DNA of 64,000 nt from Chryseobacterium sp. ERMR1:04 (GTDB lineage: Bacteria > Bacteroidota > Bacteroidia > Flavobacteriales > Weeksellaceae). The translations under genes were made by a program, and so were the position numbers. The number at the start of each line of letters is the position of its first letter. Position 1 is the stretch's first letter. Below the pieces are notes generated by a model. The model was given only the letters and a program-made list of their open reading frames with translations, ran no database searches and was not told where the DNA came from. The stretch is taken from positions 62,001-126,000 of the forward strand of contig NZ_LIRF01000007.1 in the NCBI RefSeq assembly GCF_001297705.1, given 5' to 3'. Below are positions 18,908 to 27,236 of this stretch, piece by piece.

Positions 18908-19513
18908 TTAGTAAATATTGGTAATCTCACTTACTGTAATTTCGTGTCTTTCAGAATTATTCCCTTCGAGAATAAATGTTGCATAATATTTAGGAGAACC
19001 TGAATTCAAAGCATGCGTTTTCTTAATTATCTGAAGTTTGAATTTAGGATCAGAAACGTTCCCTGTATTGGTATTAGTTGCCCAAACTGAATTGCTTGCA
19101 ATATATGGTGCATTTCTGTATAGGACTAAATTGCCATCACCTTGAGCAATAAGATAAGATTGAGATGATCCTATAGGGGAATTTGTATCTGTTGCCCATT
19201 TTGCTGGATATGGAGATGGTCCAAACCATTGAATAGGGCTTGCGTATAATACTAAATTACCATCATGTTGAAGATCTAAATGTAGATTGACATTAGCATA
19301 ATTTAAGACTAAAGATTGACCTGTTGTTAAGCTTGAAATTTTGTTGCTTTCAGCAATAACTACAGTTTTAGTAAATGAAATCTTTTCCTGATCATTAATG
19401 TTTTTAGAACTTAAAGTTGTTGGTTGCTCATTAATCAAGTCCGTTTCTCTTGAACAAGATGCAAGCATAGCAGTTAATAGTAGAAAAGATGAAATTTGTA
19501 ATAAATTTTTCAT
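18908..19513 (-). CDS. Lipoprotein with bulb-type (B-) lectin domain, 201 aa
   Basis: MKNLLQISSFLLLTAMLASC is a lipoprotein signal peptide with lipobox LASC (Cys20). Residues about 60-150 form a B-lectin-like beta-prism. Two copies of the mannose-binding signature QxDxNxVxY are present intact: QHDGNLVLY at 82-90 and QGDGNLVLY at 124-132, each followed by a W-A-T-[DN]-T strand (KWATDTN, VWATNTN). In this family these residues bind mannose in plants and in some bacterial bacteriocins (lectin-like bacteriocins, LlpA type), though those usually carry two domains. The C-terminal ~45 residues are unrelated. It lies next to a surface-glycan cluster but on the opposite strand. A role in glycan binding is inferred; target unknown. 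Confidence 0.8.
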   Translation of the reverse strand: MKNLLQISSFLLLTAMLASCSRETDLINEQPTTLSSKNINDQEKISFTKTVVIAESNKISSLTTGQSLVLNYANVNLHLDLQHDGNLVLYASPIQWFGPSPYPAKWATDTNSPIGSSQSYLIAQGDGNLVLYRNAPYIASNSVWATNTNTGNVSDPKFKLQIIKKTHALNSGSPKYYATFILEGNNSERHEITVSEITNIY

Positions 19514-19802
19514 AAATATGTTTTTTTAATAGTTGTAAATATATGATTATTTATACAGTAAAATTACATAATAATGATTAATTCAATGTATTTATTTGGA
19601 TATTAATAAAAATTAATAAAAAGTAGCTTGTATTGGGAGTTGATGAAAGACGTGAGTGGGGGAATGTTTTGTTTTGTAGAGCACCTAAATTATAAATTGA
19701 AAAAAGATAGAAATATGACAAAAGTCTAAAAAAATGTAAAGATTCAAATAGGTGTGACTTTACTTTTTTTTGTAAGTGTTAATTTTTAATAATGGTTTAT
19801 TA
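19514..19802. other. AT-rich divergent intergenic region
   Basis: It separates the B-lectin gene from the glycan operon. I see no ORF of note. It must hold the promoter for the lectin gene (a weak TATATTTA on the minus strand about 30 bp upstream of the ATG) and runs into the strong plus-strand promoter at 19803. Confidence 0.35.
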
Positions 19803-19833
19803 TTGGGTTTTTTAATCTTATTATTTACATTTG
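19803..19833 (+). promoter_or_regulatory. Promoter of the plus-strand glycan operon
   Basis: TTG at 19803-19805, a 20-bp spacer, and a perfect -7 box TACATTTG at 19826-19833. The next ATG is 26 bp downstream (19859). This is one of the best Bacteroidota-type promoters in the window. Confidence 0.7.
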
Positions 19834-19858
19834 TAATAATTAACCTAAGAAGTGTATT

Positions 19859-20011
19859 ATGTCAGAAATAGGTGAGAGGCCGAAGGAAAAATATTTTGTT
19901 TTGGGAGATGGGTCAAGCCATAAGTTAAAAAGAATGGAAGGGTGTAAGATAATCTACTTTTTGCAGGGTGATATGGTGAGGCGGGATTTTGAATATGAAA
20001 AAATAAATTAA
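19859..20011 (+). CDS. Small protein, 50 aa, first ORF of the glycan operon
   Basis: ATG at 19859, stop TAA at 20009-20011. The stop overlaps the ATG of the following glycosyltransferase by one base (TAATG), a layout typical of translational coupling. The product opens MSEIGERPKEKYFVLGDGSS and closes RRDFEYEKIN. It is charged, without a signal peptide or membrane segment, and I do not recognise it. The well-placed promoter at 19803-19833 makes it likely to be translated. It could be a real small protein of the pathway or a leader peptide regulating the operon. Confidence 0.6.
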   Translation: MSEIGERPKEKYFVLGDGSSHKLKRMEGCKIIYFLQGDMVRRDFEYEKIN

Positions 20012-21192
20012 TGAAGAAGGAAGTGTCTTTTCTAATTGGGCTGAAAAATAATTTAGAATACACCAAGTTTTTTTACGAAATTGTAAGGAAATTATATCCA
20101 AGTGTTGAAATTGTTTTTGTTAGTTTTGGAAGTACAGATCATACTCATCAATGGTTAGATAATTTAAATGATCCCTTTTTAAAATACTATTACTCTGAAG
20201 AAAGCAAAACGTTATCTGATACTTATAATAAAGCAATAGCAATTGCTACAAAAAAGTTTGTTTGCTTTTTACATAATGATATGGTTCTGGGAAAACATTT
20301 TCTAAAAAATCTACAGGAAGATTTGTCAGAAAATAATATTAATTTTTATAAAGTTGTAGAACCACCCATTTTTACAGGAGATTTTCGAGATTGGAAATTA
20401 ACTCAGGATTTTGGGGATGATATTAAGGCCTTTGATTTTGAAAGATTTTTCGATTTTGAAAATGAATTTATTTTAAATGTCAAAAATACTAATACTAAAA
20501 CTGAGCATTCATCCTTTTTTTTATGTGCAAAAAGAGATACTTTATTGCAAATAGGTGGGTTAGATAACCTTTTTAATCCAATGTTTTGTGAGGATGATGA
20601 TCTTATTCTTAGGCTAAAATTCTTAGGTTTGGAAACTATTCAATTGCACCGAGCTTTAGTATATCATTTCGTAAGTAAAACATCTAGGTTTTCTAAGGAA
20701 TATGAAAATAAAACAAAAGCTATCGAAGAAAAATCCCAACGAAATTATATTAGAAAATGGGGATTTATAAACGGATCAAAATATTTGGCAAAGTACGATA
20801 TCGGGATTGTATTAAATAATGGTAATCTTAAAATTTTATCTGAATTAGAGCCCTTTGCACAGGTTATTTATATTGACTTTCCGTTTGAAAATTATATAAA
20901 TAAGGAGCAAACTCATACCAAATATAATTTAAGCGAAAAGATAAAACCTATCTCGAAAATTAAAGATCATGATGTTATGGTATTTGTGAATTCGAAAGCT
21001 TTAAATACCAAAACACTACATTCAATCTCAAATATTTCGGATATCATTACCGAAAATAAAAAAGATTATATTAATCCAAATGTTTTTTATAAACTTTTTT
21101 TGAAAATTATGAAACCATATCGTCCGTTGATTTTCTTTAATCAACCGAAAAGAATAGAAAAATCACTCATCCATAAAGAATTAGAAATTTGA
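20011..21192 (+). CDS. Glycosyltransferase, GT2-like, 393 aa
   Basis: The first ~220 residues form a GT-A fold of family 2 type. They open VSFLIGLKNNLEYTKFFYEI, contain the nucleotide-sugar strand IVFVSFGSTDHT, and have the DxD-position motif FLHNDMVLG. CEDDDLILRLKFLG is the usual acceptor-side ED motif. The remaining ~170 residues are a poorly recognisable extension. It is expected to move a sugar from a nucleotide donor to a growing surface polysaccharide or LPS core; donor and acceptor are unknown. It overlaps the small ORF upstream by one base and the next gene's ATG by one base. Confidence 0.8.
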   Translation: MKKEVSFLIGLKNNLEYTKFFYEIVRKLYPSVEIVFVSFGSTDHTHQWLDNLNDPFLKYYYSEESKTLSDTYNKAIAIATKKFVCFLHNDMVLGKHFLKNLQEDLSENNINFYKVVEPPIFTGDFRDWKLTQDFGDDIKAFDFERFFDFENEFILNVKNTNTKTEHSSFFLCAKRDTLLQIGGLDNLFNPMFCEDDDLILRLKFLGLETIQLHRALVYHFVSKTSRFSKEYENKTKAIEEKSQRNYIRKWGFINGSKYLAKYDIGIVLNNGNLKILSELEPFAQVIYIDFPFENYINKEQTHTKYNLSEKIKPISKIKDHDVMVFVNSKALNTKTLHSISNISDIITENKKDYINPNVFYKLFLKIMKPYRPLIFFNQPKRIEKSLIHKELEI

Positions 21193-21845
21193 TGAAACTG
21201 TTAACAAAAATATTACCACTGCCTAAAATTTCCTATGGGATTACAGTAAATAACGAAGTTGAAGAAATTACGCTTCTTTTGAATACTTTACTTCCTCTAA
21301 TTGATAAAGGAGATGAAGTTATTGTACTACAGGATATTACTGGGAAAAATCAAAGAGTTACAGATATTTTAGACAAGTACGGGGATAGAATTATTAGATT
21401 AGAAGCCCGATTAGATGGTGATTTTGCGACATTCAAAAATAACCTAATACAAGCTGCGAAAAATAAATATTTATTTCAAATTGATGCAGACGAAATCCCG
21501 AAAGAATCTCTTATAAAAGAAATAAAATTACATCTTTTTAAAAACAGAAAGAAAGATGTTTTTATGGTTCCAAGAATAAATATTGTAAATGGAATTACAG
21601 ATGATCATATAAAACAATGGGATTGGAAGGTTAATGAAAAAGGATATATAAATTTCCCAGATTATCAACATCGAATCTTCCGATTAAACAAAGGTATTAA
21701 ATGGGAAAACAAAGTACACGAGAAACTCTGTAATTATAAAAGGATAGCAGGGTTACCATCTTCAGACTATTCAATGTGCCTCCTGCATATTAAAGAAATA
21801 AAGAGACAAGAACAACAAAACTCATTTTACGATACTATTTTATAA
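21192..21845 (+). CDS. Glycosyltransferase, GT2 (LPS-core type), 217 aa
   Basis: The ATG at 21192 overlaps the previous stop (TGATG). A TTG one codon earlier is in frame but unneeded. GT-A fold with opening ISYGITVNNEVEEITLLLNT, the metal/nucleotide motif FQIDADEIP (DxD at about residues 99-101) and the acceptor-side segment YQHRIFRLNKGIKWENKVHE. That last pattern (HRIFR..W.N.VHE) is typical of the WaaE/KdtX-like LPS-core glucosyltransferase group. Eight bases separate it from the next gene. It is shorter than many family members but has all core motifs. Confidence 0.8.
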   Translation: MKLLTKILPLPKISYGITVNNEVEEITLLLNTLLPLIDKGDEVIVLQDITGKNQRVTDILDKYGDRIIRLEARLDGDFATFKNNLIQAAKNKYLFQIDADEIPKESLIKEIKLHLFKNRKKDVFMVPRINIVNGITDDHIKQWDWKVNEKGYINFPDYQHRIFRLNKGIKWENKVHEKLCNYKRIAGLPSSDYSMCLLHIKEIKRQEQQNSFYDTIL

Positions 21846-21853
21846 CCCTTTTT

Positions 21854-23077
21854 ATGAGCATAAAAGTAATTTTAGATGCCGACGTAATTGCAGATTTCTA
21901 CAAAGATAACCGAACCGGAATTTTTCGGGTTACTTTTGAACTCTTCAAAAAATTAAGTAATAATGATGTTATAGAAACATCATATGCTCATTTAAGTTTA
22001 TGTAATAATGAAACATCTACTAAAGAATTAAATGTTTTTTTTACGGATAATTCTATAAAAATAAAGGATGCTAATAGTAGGAATAGAAGAAAGTTTCTAC
22101 CATTCAGGAAAGAAAAACTTTTCAGGTACCTCTATAATAAAATAGGAGTTTACAATTACAAAAACATTCATTTTGAGGAGGCTTTTAAGGAAGCTGATGT
22201 TTTCCACTCATTTTATTATCCTATCAATAATGAAATCAGAAAATATACAAATTTAAAAAAGGTTGTTACTGTTCATGATCTAATACCTATTTTATTTCCA
22301 GATTTACACTTTACTTCAAGTCTGATCGAAAATATTATAGCGAGCATTGGAAAAGATGGATATGCAATTTGTGTCTCGGAAAATACAAAAAAGGATTTAC
22401 TTAATTATGCTCCCCATCTCAATCCTGAGAAAGTTTTTGTTAATTTATTAGCAGCTTCTAAATTACTTTTTTATGTGTGTCAAAATGAAGAAAAATTTAA
22501 TTCTATAAAAAAGAAATATAATCTTCCTGAAAAATATTTCTTGAGTGTGGGTACTTTAGAGCCACGTAAAAATGTAGATTTTGTGATTCGAACTTTTTTA
22601 AAAGTTATTAAAGAAAATGATATTGATGATTTAGGGCTGGTTCTGGTAGGTGCAAAAGGTTGGGATTATGATAAAATTTTTGATGAATATAATAACGCTG
22701 AAGAGTTAAAAGATAAAATTATAATCACAGGAAGAGTTCCAGATGAAGATCTTGCAAGCTTATATAGCCACGCCCATTCTTTTTATTATATGTCATTTTA
22801 TGAAGGGTTTGGTTTGCCACCTTTAGAAGCGATGCAATGTGGTGTTGCCACGGTTACCTCTAACACTTCATCGTTGCCGGAAGTGGTAGGAGATGCTGGA
22901 ATTATGTTAGATCCTAAAGACGAAATAGGATTATCTCAAACAATGTTGAGCTTGTATTTGAATGAATCTTTAAAAGAAGAATATGCTAAGAAAGGATTGG
23001 AGCGTTCAAAGCTTTTTTCTTGGGAAAAAAGTGTAAATGAACTTGTTACAATTTATCAAAAAATTAGTAATTCTTGA
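21854..23077 (+). CDS. Glycosyltransferase family 4 (GT-B), 407 aa
   Basis: Two Rossmann-like halves. The C-terminal half has the GT4 signature: [15 protein letters not shown] (donor-domain start), [32 protein letters not shown], and the retaining E-x7-E motif in [16 protein letters not shown] followed by [14 protein letters not shown]. This motif set is that of mannosyl/glucosyltransferases in O-antigen and exopolysaccharide loci. The sugar cannot be told from sequence. Third glycosyltransferase of the operon, followed by a 607-bp gap. Confidence 0.88.
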   Translation: MSIKVILDADVIADFYKDNRTGIFRVTFELFKKLSNNDVIETSYAHLSLCNNETSTKELNVFFTDNSIKIKDANSRNRRKFLPFRKEKLFRYLYNKIGVYNYKNIHFEEAFKEADVFHSFYYPINNEIRKYTNLKKVVTVHDLIPILFPDLHFTSSLIENIIASIGKDGYAICVSENTKKDLLNYAPHLNPEKVFVNLLAASKLLFYVCQNEEKFNSIKKKYNLPEKYFLSVGTLEPRKNVDFVIRTFLKVIKENDIDDLGLVLVGAKGWDYDKIFDEYNNAEELKDKIIITGRVPDEDLASLYSHAHSFYYMSFYEGFGLPPLEAMQCGVATVTSNTSSLPEVVGDAGIMLDPKDEIGLSQTMLSLYLNESLKEEYAKKGLERSKLFSWEKSVNELVTIYQKISNS

Positions 23078-23684
23078 TAAATTGTAAATAATACATTTTC
23101 CTAATTAATATTGTTTATCTTAATGACTCTATCTCCACGGATAATTTCCATTTTCTAAAACTGGTTTTTGTTGCACTGTTTTCTGGAAGAGCTCTCTTCA
23201 CTGTATACTCATAATAAGACATGAAATTATAACAATTTTTTTCATGTTATGTTCTATATCTTATTTACTACATTATGTTTCTTTATTCAATGAGAATATC
23301 TGGAGGGCTTGCCTTTAGGATTATTTATTCATTTATTATATCTATTTCTTAGGAGTAAATAATTTGTTTATAGTTAAAGAAAGTAATGTTAATAGGCATT
23401 TATAACTTAAAAATTGATGAAATAATAAAGATTTTGAAAACTTAATTATTTTTTATTATTGATTGTTAATTATTGATTGTTTTTGATCTTATATTTGTGA
23501 AATTTTATAATAAGTAAATTATATGCTTGCAATGAATGAAAAACATTGCTACATCATCCATATATAGGCTTATTAATGAAAATAAACATAATTTGACTAA
23601 CCAGAATTATCTATAAAAAGATACTGTGGTTAAGTACTAAGGAAAGTAAATAAGGATATAACCAACGATATAATTAATAATAAA
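23078..23684. other. Long AT-rich intergenic region inside the glycan cluster
   Basis: 607 bp with no convincing gene. A minus-strand 35-codon frame (23115-23222, MSYYEYTVKRALPENSATKT...) overlaps another minus-strand start giving MKKIVIISCLIMSIQ, a lipoprotein-like leader, in a different frame; together they look like a decayed small lipoprotein gene. A plus-strand TATATTTG box at 23490-23497 could drive the beta-propeller gene with a leader of about 180 nt. Confidence 0.4.
23490..23497 (+). promoter_or_regulatory. Candidate -7 box (TATATTTG) upstream of the beta-propeller lipoprotein
   Basis: A perfect TAnnTTTG match, with TTG motifs 14 and 24 bp upstream, neither at ideal spacing. It would restart transcription after the gap and give a long 5' leader of about 180 nt. 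Confidence 0.35.
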
Positions 23685-24950
23685 ATGACAAACACATTCA
23701 GAATGCTTCGTCATATCAATAAGTCGAAGTTTTTGTTACTTCTGCTTATAATATTTACAGTTTCTTGTTCACAACAAGAAGAAAGTTTGTTTGCTGAAAA
23801 TGTTCCCACCATACCAGATAACAATAAGGAGTATGAAGGGATCGTAGATTATCTTACGGATCTTGGAACTCTTAATATCAATGTAATTGCTAACGGAAAC
23901 TATCCGGGTAAAAATGATCCCTCTTTTATAAAGGGGATTAATACACCGAATGTAGCGTATTGTCATCCTGATGTACAATACTTTCCTAACGGATTCAATG
24001 GATATAAATATTGGATGGTTTTTACTCCTTACTTCGGAGTAGTAGGAAATGACCAAAACTCTAAAAGATATGAAAACCCAACAATTGTAGTGTCTAATGA
24101 TGGTATAAATTGGAATGGCCCCAGTGGGGTTGCAAGTCCTCTGCAAAGAGCGCCTTCTGTTAATGAAAGTTTTTCAGAAAATAAAGTTGATCCTAGACAA
24201 GGTTTCTGGTCAGACGTTGATTGGACATTTGAAAATGGGAAGTTTTCATTATATTATAGAGCCAGTCTTATAAGGGCTGCTGCTTTGAGAGCAAGAGGAG
24301 CTAAAAGCGCAAATAATTTGAGAAAATTATTGAATAATTCTCAGAGAACCATAGTTAGGCAAACTTCTGCAGATGGAATATCTTGGACTCCTTTAGAAGC
24401 TGTTTATACAAGTAATAGTCCTTATGCTCCCAAAAATAATCATATTATTTCGCCTAGCATAGTTTATAATGGCCAAGGATATGTAAGTTATGAAGTAGAG
24501 AATAATATTAGTCCTAATTTTCCAGGAAATGATCCCTCATATATTATTAGAAGAACATCTGGGAATGGGCTAGATTTTTCAACTTTTAAACAAAGTAAGG
24601 TCGTTAATTTTATTAATAAACCTTGGACAAAAGTAAATTCTGAATATGCACCCTGGCATATTCAGGCAACTTATGTAGATGGATATTATTTCTTATGTAT
24701 TGCTGCCGGAGAGGTGAAAAAATCTACTGCTGAAAGTCTTTACCTAGCTTTCTCTAAGGATGGACTTAATTTTAAAGTACTTCCTAAGCCATTAGTAGAA
24801 AAAAACACATATAGATCTTGTATTTTTCCAATGAATACAAATAGCGAGACGATTGACTTCGGTGCTGTTATAGCTTATAAAACAGGAGTTTTTAAGTATA
24901 GAGAATTTAAGCTTAATAAAGCAAAGCTAGACGCTTACCTTTCTAAATAA
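23685..24950 (+). CDS. Beta-propeller-like lipoprotein in glycan cluster, 421 aa
   Basis: N-terminus MTNTFRMLRHINKSKFLLLLLIIFTVSC is a lipoprotein signal peptide (lipobox TVSC, Cys28); starting at the second Met (MLRHINKSK, residue 7) is equally possible. The mature protein has repeated bladed-propeller features of the glycoside-hydrolase GH43/GH32-like five-bladed fold: AYCHPDVQYFPNGFNGYKYW, NPTIVVSNDGINW, WSDVDWTFENGKFSLYYRA, RQTSADGISWTPLE, HIISPSIVYNGQGYVSYE and YLAFSKDGLNF. Catalytic residues cannot be assigned. Similar propellers occur in polysaccharide loci of many bacteria. It may bind or trim the glycan made by the flanking transferases. Stop to next ATG is 5 bp. Confidence 0.65.
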   Translation: MTNTFRMLRHINKSKFLLLLLIIFTVSCSQQEESLFAENVPTIPDNNKEYEGIVDYLTDLGTLNINVIANGNYPGKNDPSFIKGINTPNVAYCHPDVQYFPNGFNGYKYWMVFTPYFGVVGNDQNSKRYENPTIVVSNDGINWNGPSGVASPLQRAPSVNESFSENKVDPRQGFWSDVDWTFENGKFSLYYRASLIRAAALRARGAKSANNLRKLLNNSQRTIVRQTSADGISWTPLEAVYTSNSPYAPKNNHIISPSIVYNGQGYVSYEVENNISPNFPGNDPSYIIRRTSGNGLDFSTFKQSKVVNFINKPWTKVNSEYAPWHIQATYVDGYYFLCIAAGEVKKSTAESLYLAFSKDGLNFKVLPKPLVEKNTYRSCIFPMNTNSETIDFGAVIAYKTGVFKYREFKLNKAKLDAYLSK

Positions 24951-24955
24951 GTTCT

Positions 24956-25984
24956 ATGAATACTGAAAAAAACAATATTTCAGTTTCTGTAATTATCCCT
25001 GTATATAATGCAGGAGAATTTTTAGATGAAACAATAGGAAGCGTTCTTTGCCAGAGTTTTGTGAATTTTGAACTTATTTTGATTAATGATGGCAGTACAG
25101 ATCATTCAGCATTTATTTGTGAAGGTTATTTGAAAAAAGATAATAGAATACAATATTTTATTCAGGAAAATTCAGGAGTTTCAGTAGCAAGAAATTTAGG
25201 TTTATCATATGCATGTGGGGAATATGTGTTTTTTCTAGACTCTGATGATATTCTAGATTCTGAGTTTTTAAAAACATCCTATAATGCAGCTAAGAAACAA
25301 AATAGTGATATTACAATTGTAGGAGAAGAATATTGTAATCGGCTACCAAATGTTTCTGCATTGCCAACATGTGCTCAGTTTTTGAGTATGGATTTTCTGA
25401 GAAAATATCCAGATATAAGATTTCCTAAAAATATTCAGCCTTGTGAAGATGGTTTGCTTTCGCATCAATTATTTACTTTAACTAAAAATATTGGGGCAAA
25501 TCCTGATGGGATTTATCATTATAGGCATCATGAAAATCAGAACCATTTGAAAATTAATGAAAATTGCTGGAATGTTATTGATCAAATTCCAGCGTGGTTT
25601 GATATTTTAAATGAATTTTATACTGAAAACAATTTGCTTAAATCTCATTCACTTCATTTAGCACTTTTTATAGAGCATGAACCCTTCGAATTCAGATATT
25701 TAGAAATGTCTTTAAATCAGGAGCAGAAAATTACATTGCATCGTTTAATTAAAACATTTATGCTGAAAGTTTTGCCTTATCTTTCGGATGAAGATAAAAA
25801 GTTGCTTAGTAAGCCGTTTCTTTATTTTATCAATTCAAATGATATTAATGATTTTAATCAATTTTATATTGAATACATAAAGCGTAAGAAAATGAGAAAG
25901 AAGGTGTACTTGTTTTTGATAAAGCTCATTCTACTTAAAAAGCTGAGAAGACAACTAAGAGGAAATATTGGTAAAAAGTTTTAA
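24956..25984 (+). CDS. Glycosyltransferase family 2, 342 aa
   Basis: Classical GT-A family 2: opening VSVIIPVYNAGEFLDETIGS, LILINDGSTDHS, SGVSVARNLGLSYACGEYV and the DxD motif FLDSDDILD. The acceptor side has the QPCEDGLLSHQLF motif. The C-terminal ~60 residues are Lys-rich with hydrophobic stretches and may be a membrane-surface helix. The donor is unknown. It sits between the propeller lipoprotein and a GT4 gene with gaps of 5 and 3 bp, clearly cotranscribed. Confidence 0.9.
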   Translation: MNTEKNNISVSVIIPVYNAGEFLDETIGSVLCQSFVNFELILINDGSTDHSAFICEGYLKKDNRIQYFIQENSGVSVARNLGLSYACGEYVFFLDSDDILDSEFLKTSYNAAKKQNSDITIVGEEYCNRLPNVSALPTCAQFLSMDFLRKYPDIRFPKNIQPCEDGLLSHQLFTLTKNIGANPDGIYHYRHHENQNHLKINENCWNVIDQIPAWFDILNEFYTENNLLKSHSLHLALFIEHEPFEFRYLEMSLNQEQKITLHRLIKTFMLKVLPYLSDEDKKLLSKPFLYFINSNDINDFNQFYIEYIKRKKMRKKVYLFLIKLILLKKLRRQLRGNIGKKF

Positions 25985-25987
25985 ATA

Positions 25988-27226
25988 ATGAAGATTTTAT
26001 TCATTCAACACAAAAATTTTATTAATGGATCTGGTGGTACTGAAAAGATTTGTAGTTTTTTGGCTAATGGATTGTCTGATTTGGGGCATACAGTAGAGAT
26101 TGCCACTAACCAGAATATTGAGGGAAGACCTATTTTTCCTTTAAATAAAGAAGTTTTAGTCACTAATATTTTTGATGAAAATATCTCTCAGATTGAACTA
26201 AAAGAAACTTTTAACTATAATGGTTCTAATCCTCTAAAATGGATTTTTTATAAAATTAAAAAGAAATCGACAAAGAGAGAGAATAAAAGATTAATTAAAC
26301 AGATTGGAGGAAATGATGAGCTTTTTACGCTAAATCTTCATAATCGATCAAAAGCTTGGAAATCTTATATTGATTCTCTACATCCAGATATTATTATAAC
26401 GATGTCAATCAGTTCTCTTTTAGAAATTACTTTCAGAAATGAATATCAGATTCCAATTGTTAATTCTACCAACGGAAGGCCGGATTATGATTATTCAGAT
26501 ATATTATGGCACAGAAGTGAAAAAGAAATGTCTTTGTTGAAAGAATCTTATAAAAAACTTTCAGCAATTCAGGTTTTGTTTGATAATTATAAAGAATTTT
26601 TACCAGAAACATTTCAGGGGAAAAGTATTACAATATCCAACCCTGTTCCTCAAATTGAAGTAAAACAAATTGTTAATCATTTAGTAGAAAAGGAGAGATA
26701 TAAGATTATTAATATTGCATCTTTAGCTATAGATTGTAAGCAACAGCATATTGCCATAAATATATTTGCTAAAATAGCTCATAAATATCCGAATTGGGAT
26801 TTATACTTCTGGGGAACAGGCCAGGATTATAATGTTTTATATAACCAAATTGAAGAAGTTGGTTTAAGAGATCGGATTTTCTTGAAAGGTTTTACAGCTA
26901 ATCCTTTGGAAGAATTAGAAACTTCTGATATATTTATTTTCCCCAGTAAGTATGAAGGTTTTCCGTTAGCATTAACAGAAGGAATGTCTATAGGGTTACC
27001 AAGTATAGGTTTTAAAACATGTTCAGGAGTTAACGAGCTTATAAAGCATAATGAAAATGGTTTTTTAGCTACCACTGAACTTGAAATGATGAGTAATCTT
27101 GAAGCCTTAATGCAAGATAATACACTGAGACAAACTCTTGGTGAAAGTGCTCATCTATCTATGAAGAAATATGACAAAAAAAGTGTTTCCCAACTATGGA
27201 AAACACTAATTGATTCTTTTATGTAA
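25988..27226 (+). CDS. Glycosyltransferase family 4 (GT-B), 412 aa
   Basis: Opening MKILFIQHKNFINGSGGTEK with the acceptor-side glycine-rich GGTEKICSFLANGL typical of GT4. The donor-side half has IINIASLAIDCKQQHIAINI, LYFWGTGQDYNVLYNQIEE, IFLKGFTANPLEELE and the retaining motif FPSKYEGFPLALTEGMSIG. Such enzymes build O-antigen or capsule units, often with GalNAc or glucose donors, but the substrate is not readable here. Last gene of the plus operon. It ends only 10 bp from the converging minus operon. Confidence 0.9.
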   Translation: MKILFIQHKNFINGSGGTEKICSFLANGLSDLGHTVEIATNQNIEGRPIFPLNKEVLVTNIFDENISQIELKETFNYNGSNPLKWIFYKIKKKSTKRENKRLIKQIGGNDELFTLNLHNRSKAWKSYIDSLHPDIIITMSISSLLEITFRNEYQIPIVNSTNGRPDYDYSDILWHRSEKEMSLLKESYKKLSAIQVLFDNYKEFLPETFQGKSITISNPVPQIEVKQIVNHLVEKERYKIINIASLAIDCKQQHIAINIFAKIAHKYPNWDLYFWGTGQDYNVLYNQIEEVGLRDRIFLKGFTANPLEELETSDIFIFPSKYEGFPLALTEGMSIGLPSIGFKTCSGVNELIKHNENGFLATTELEMMSNLEALMQDNTLRQTLGESAHLSMKKYDKKSVSQLWKTLIDSFM

Positions 27227-27236
27227 AGTGTATTGA

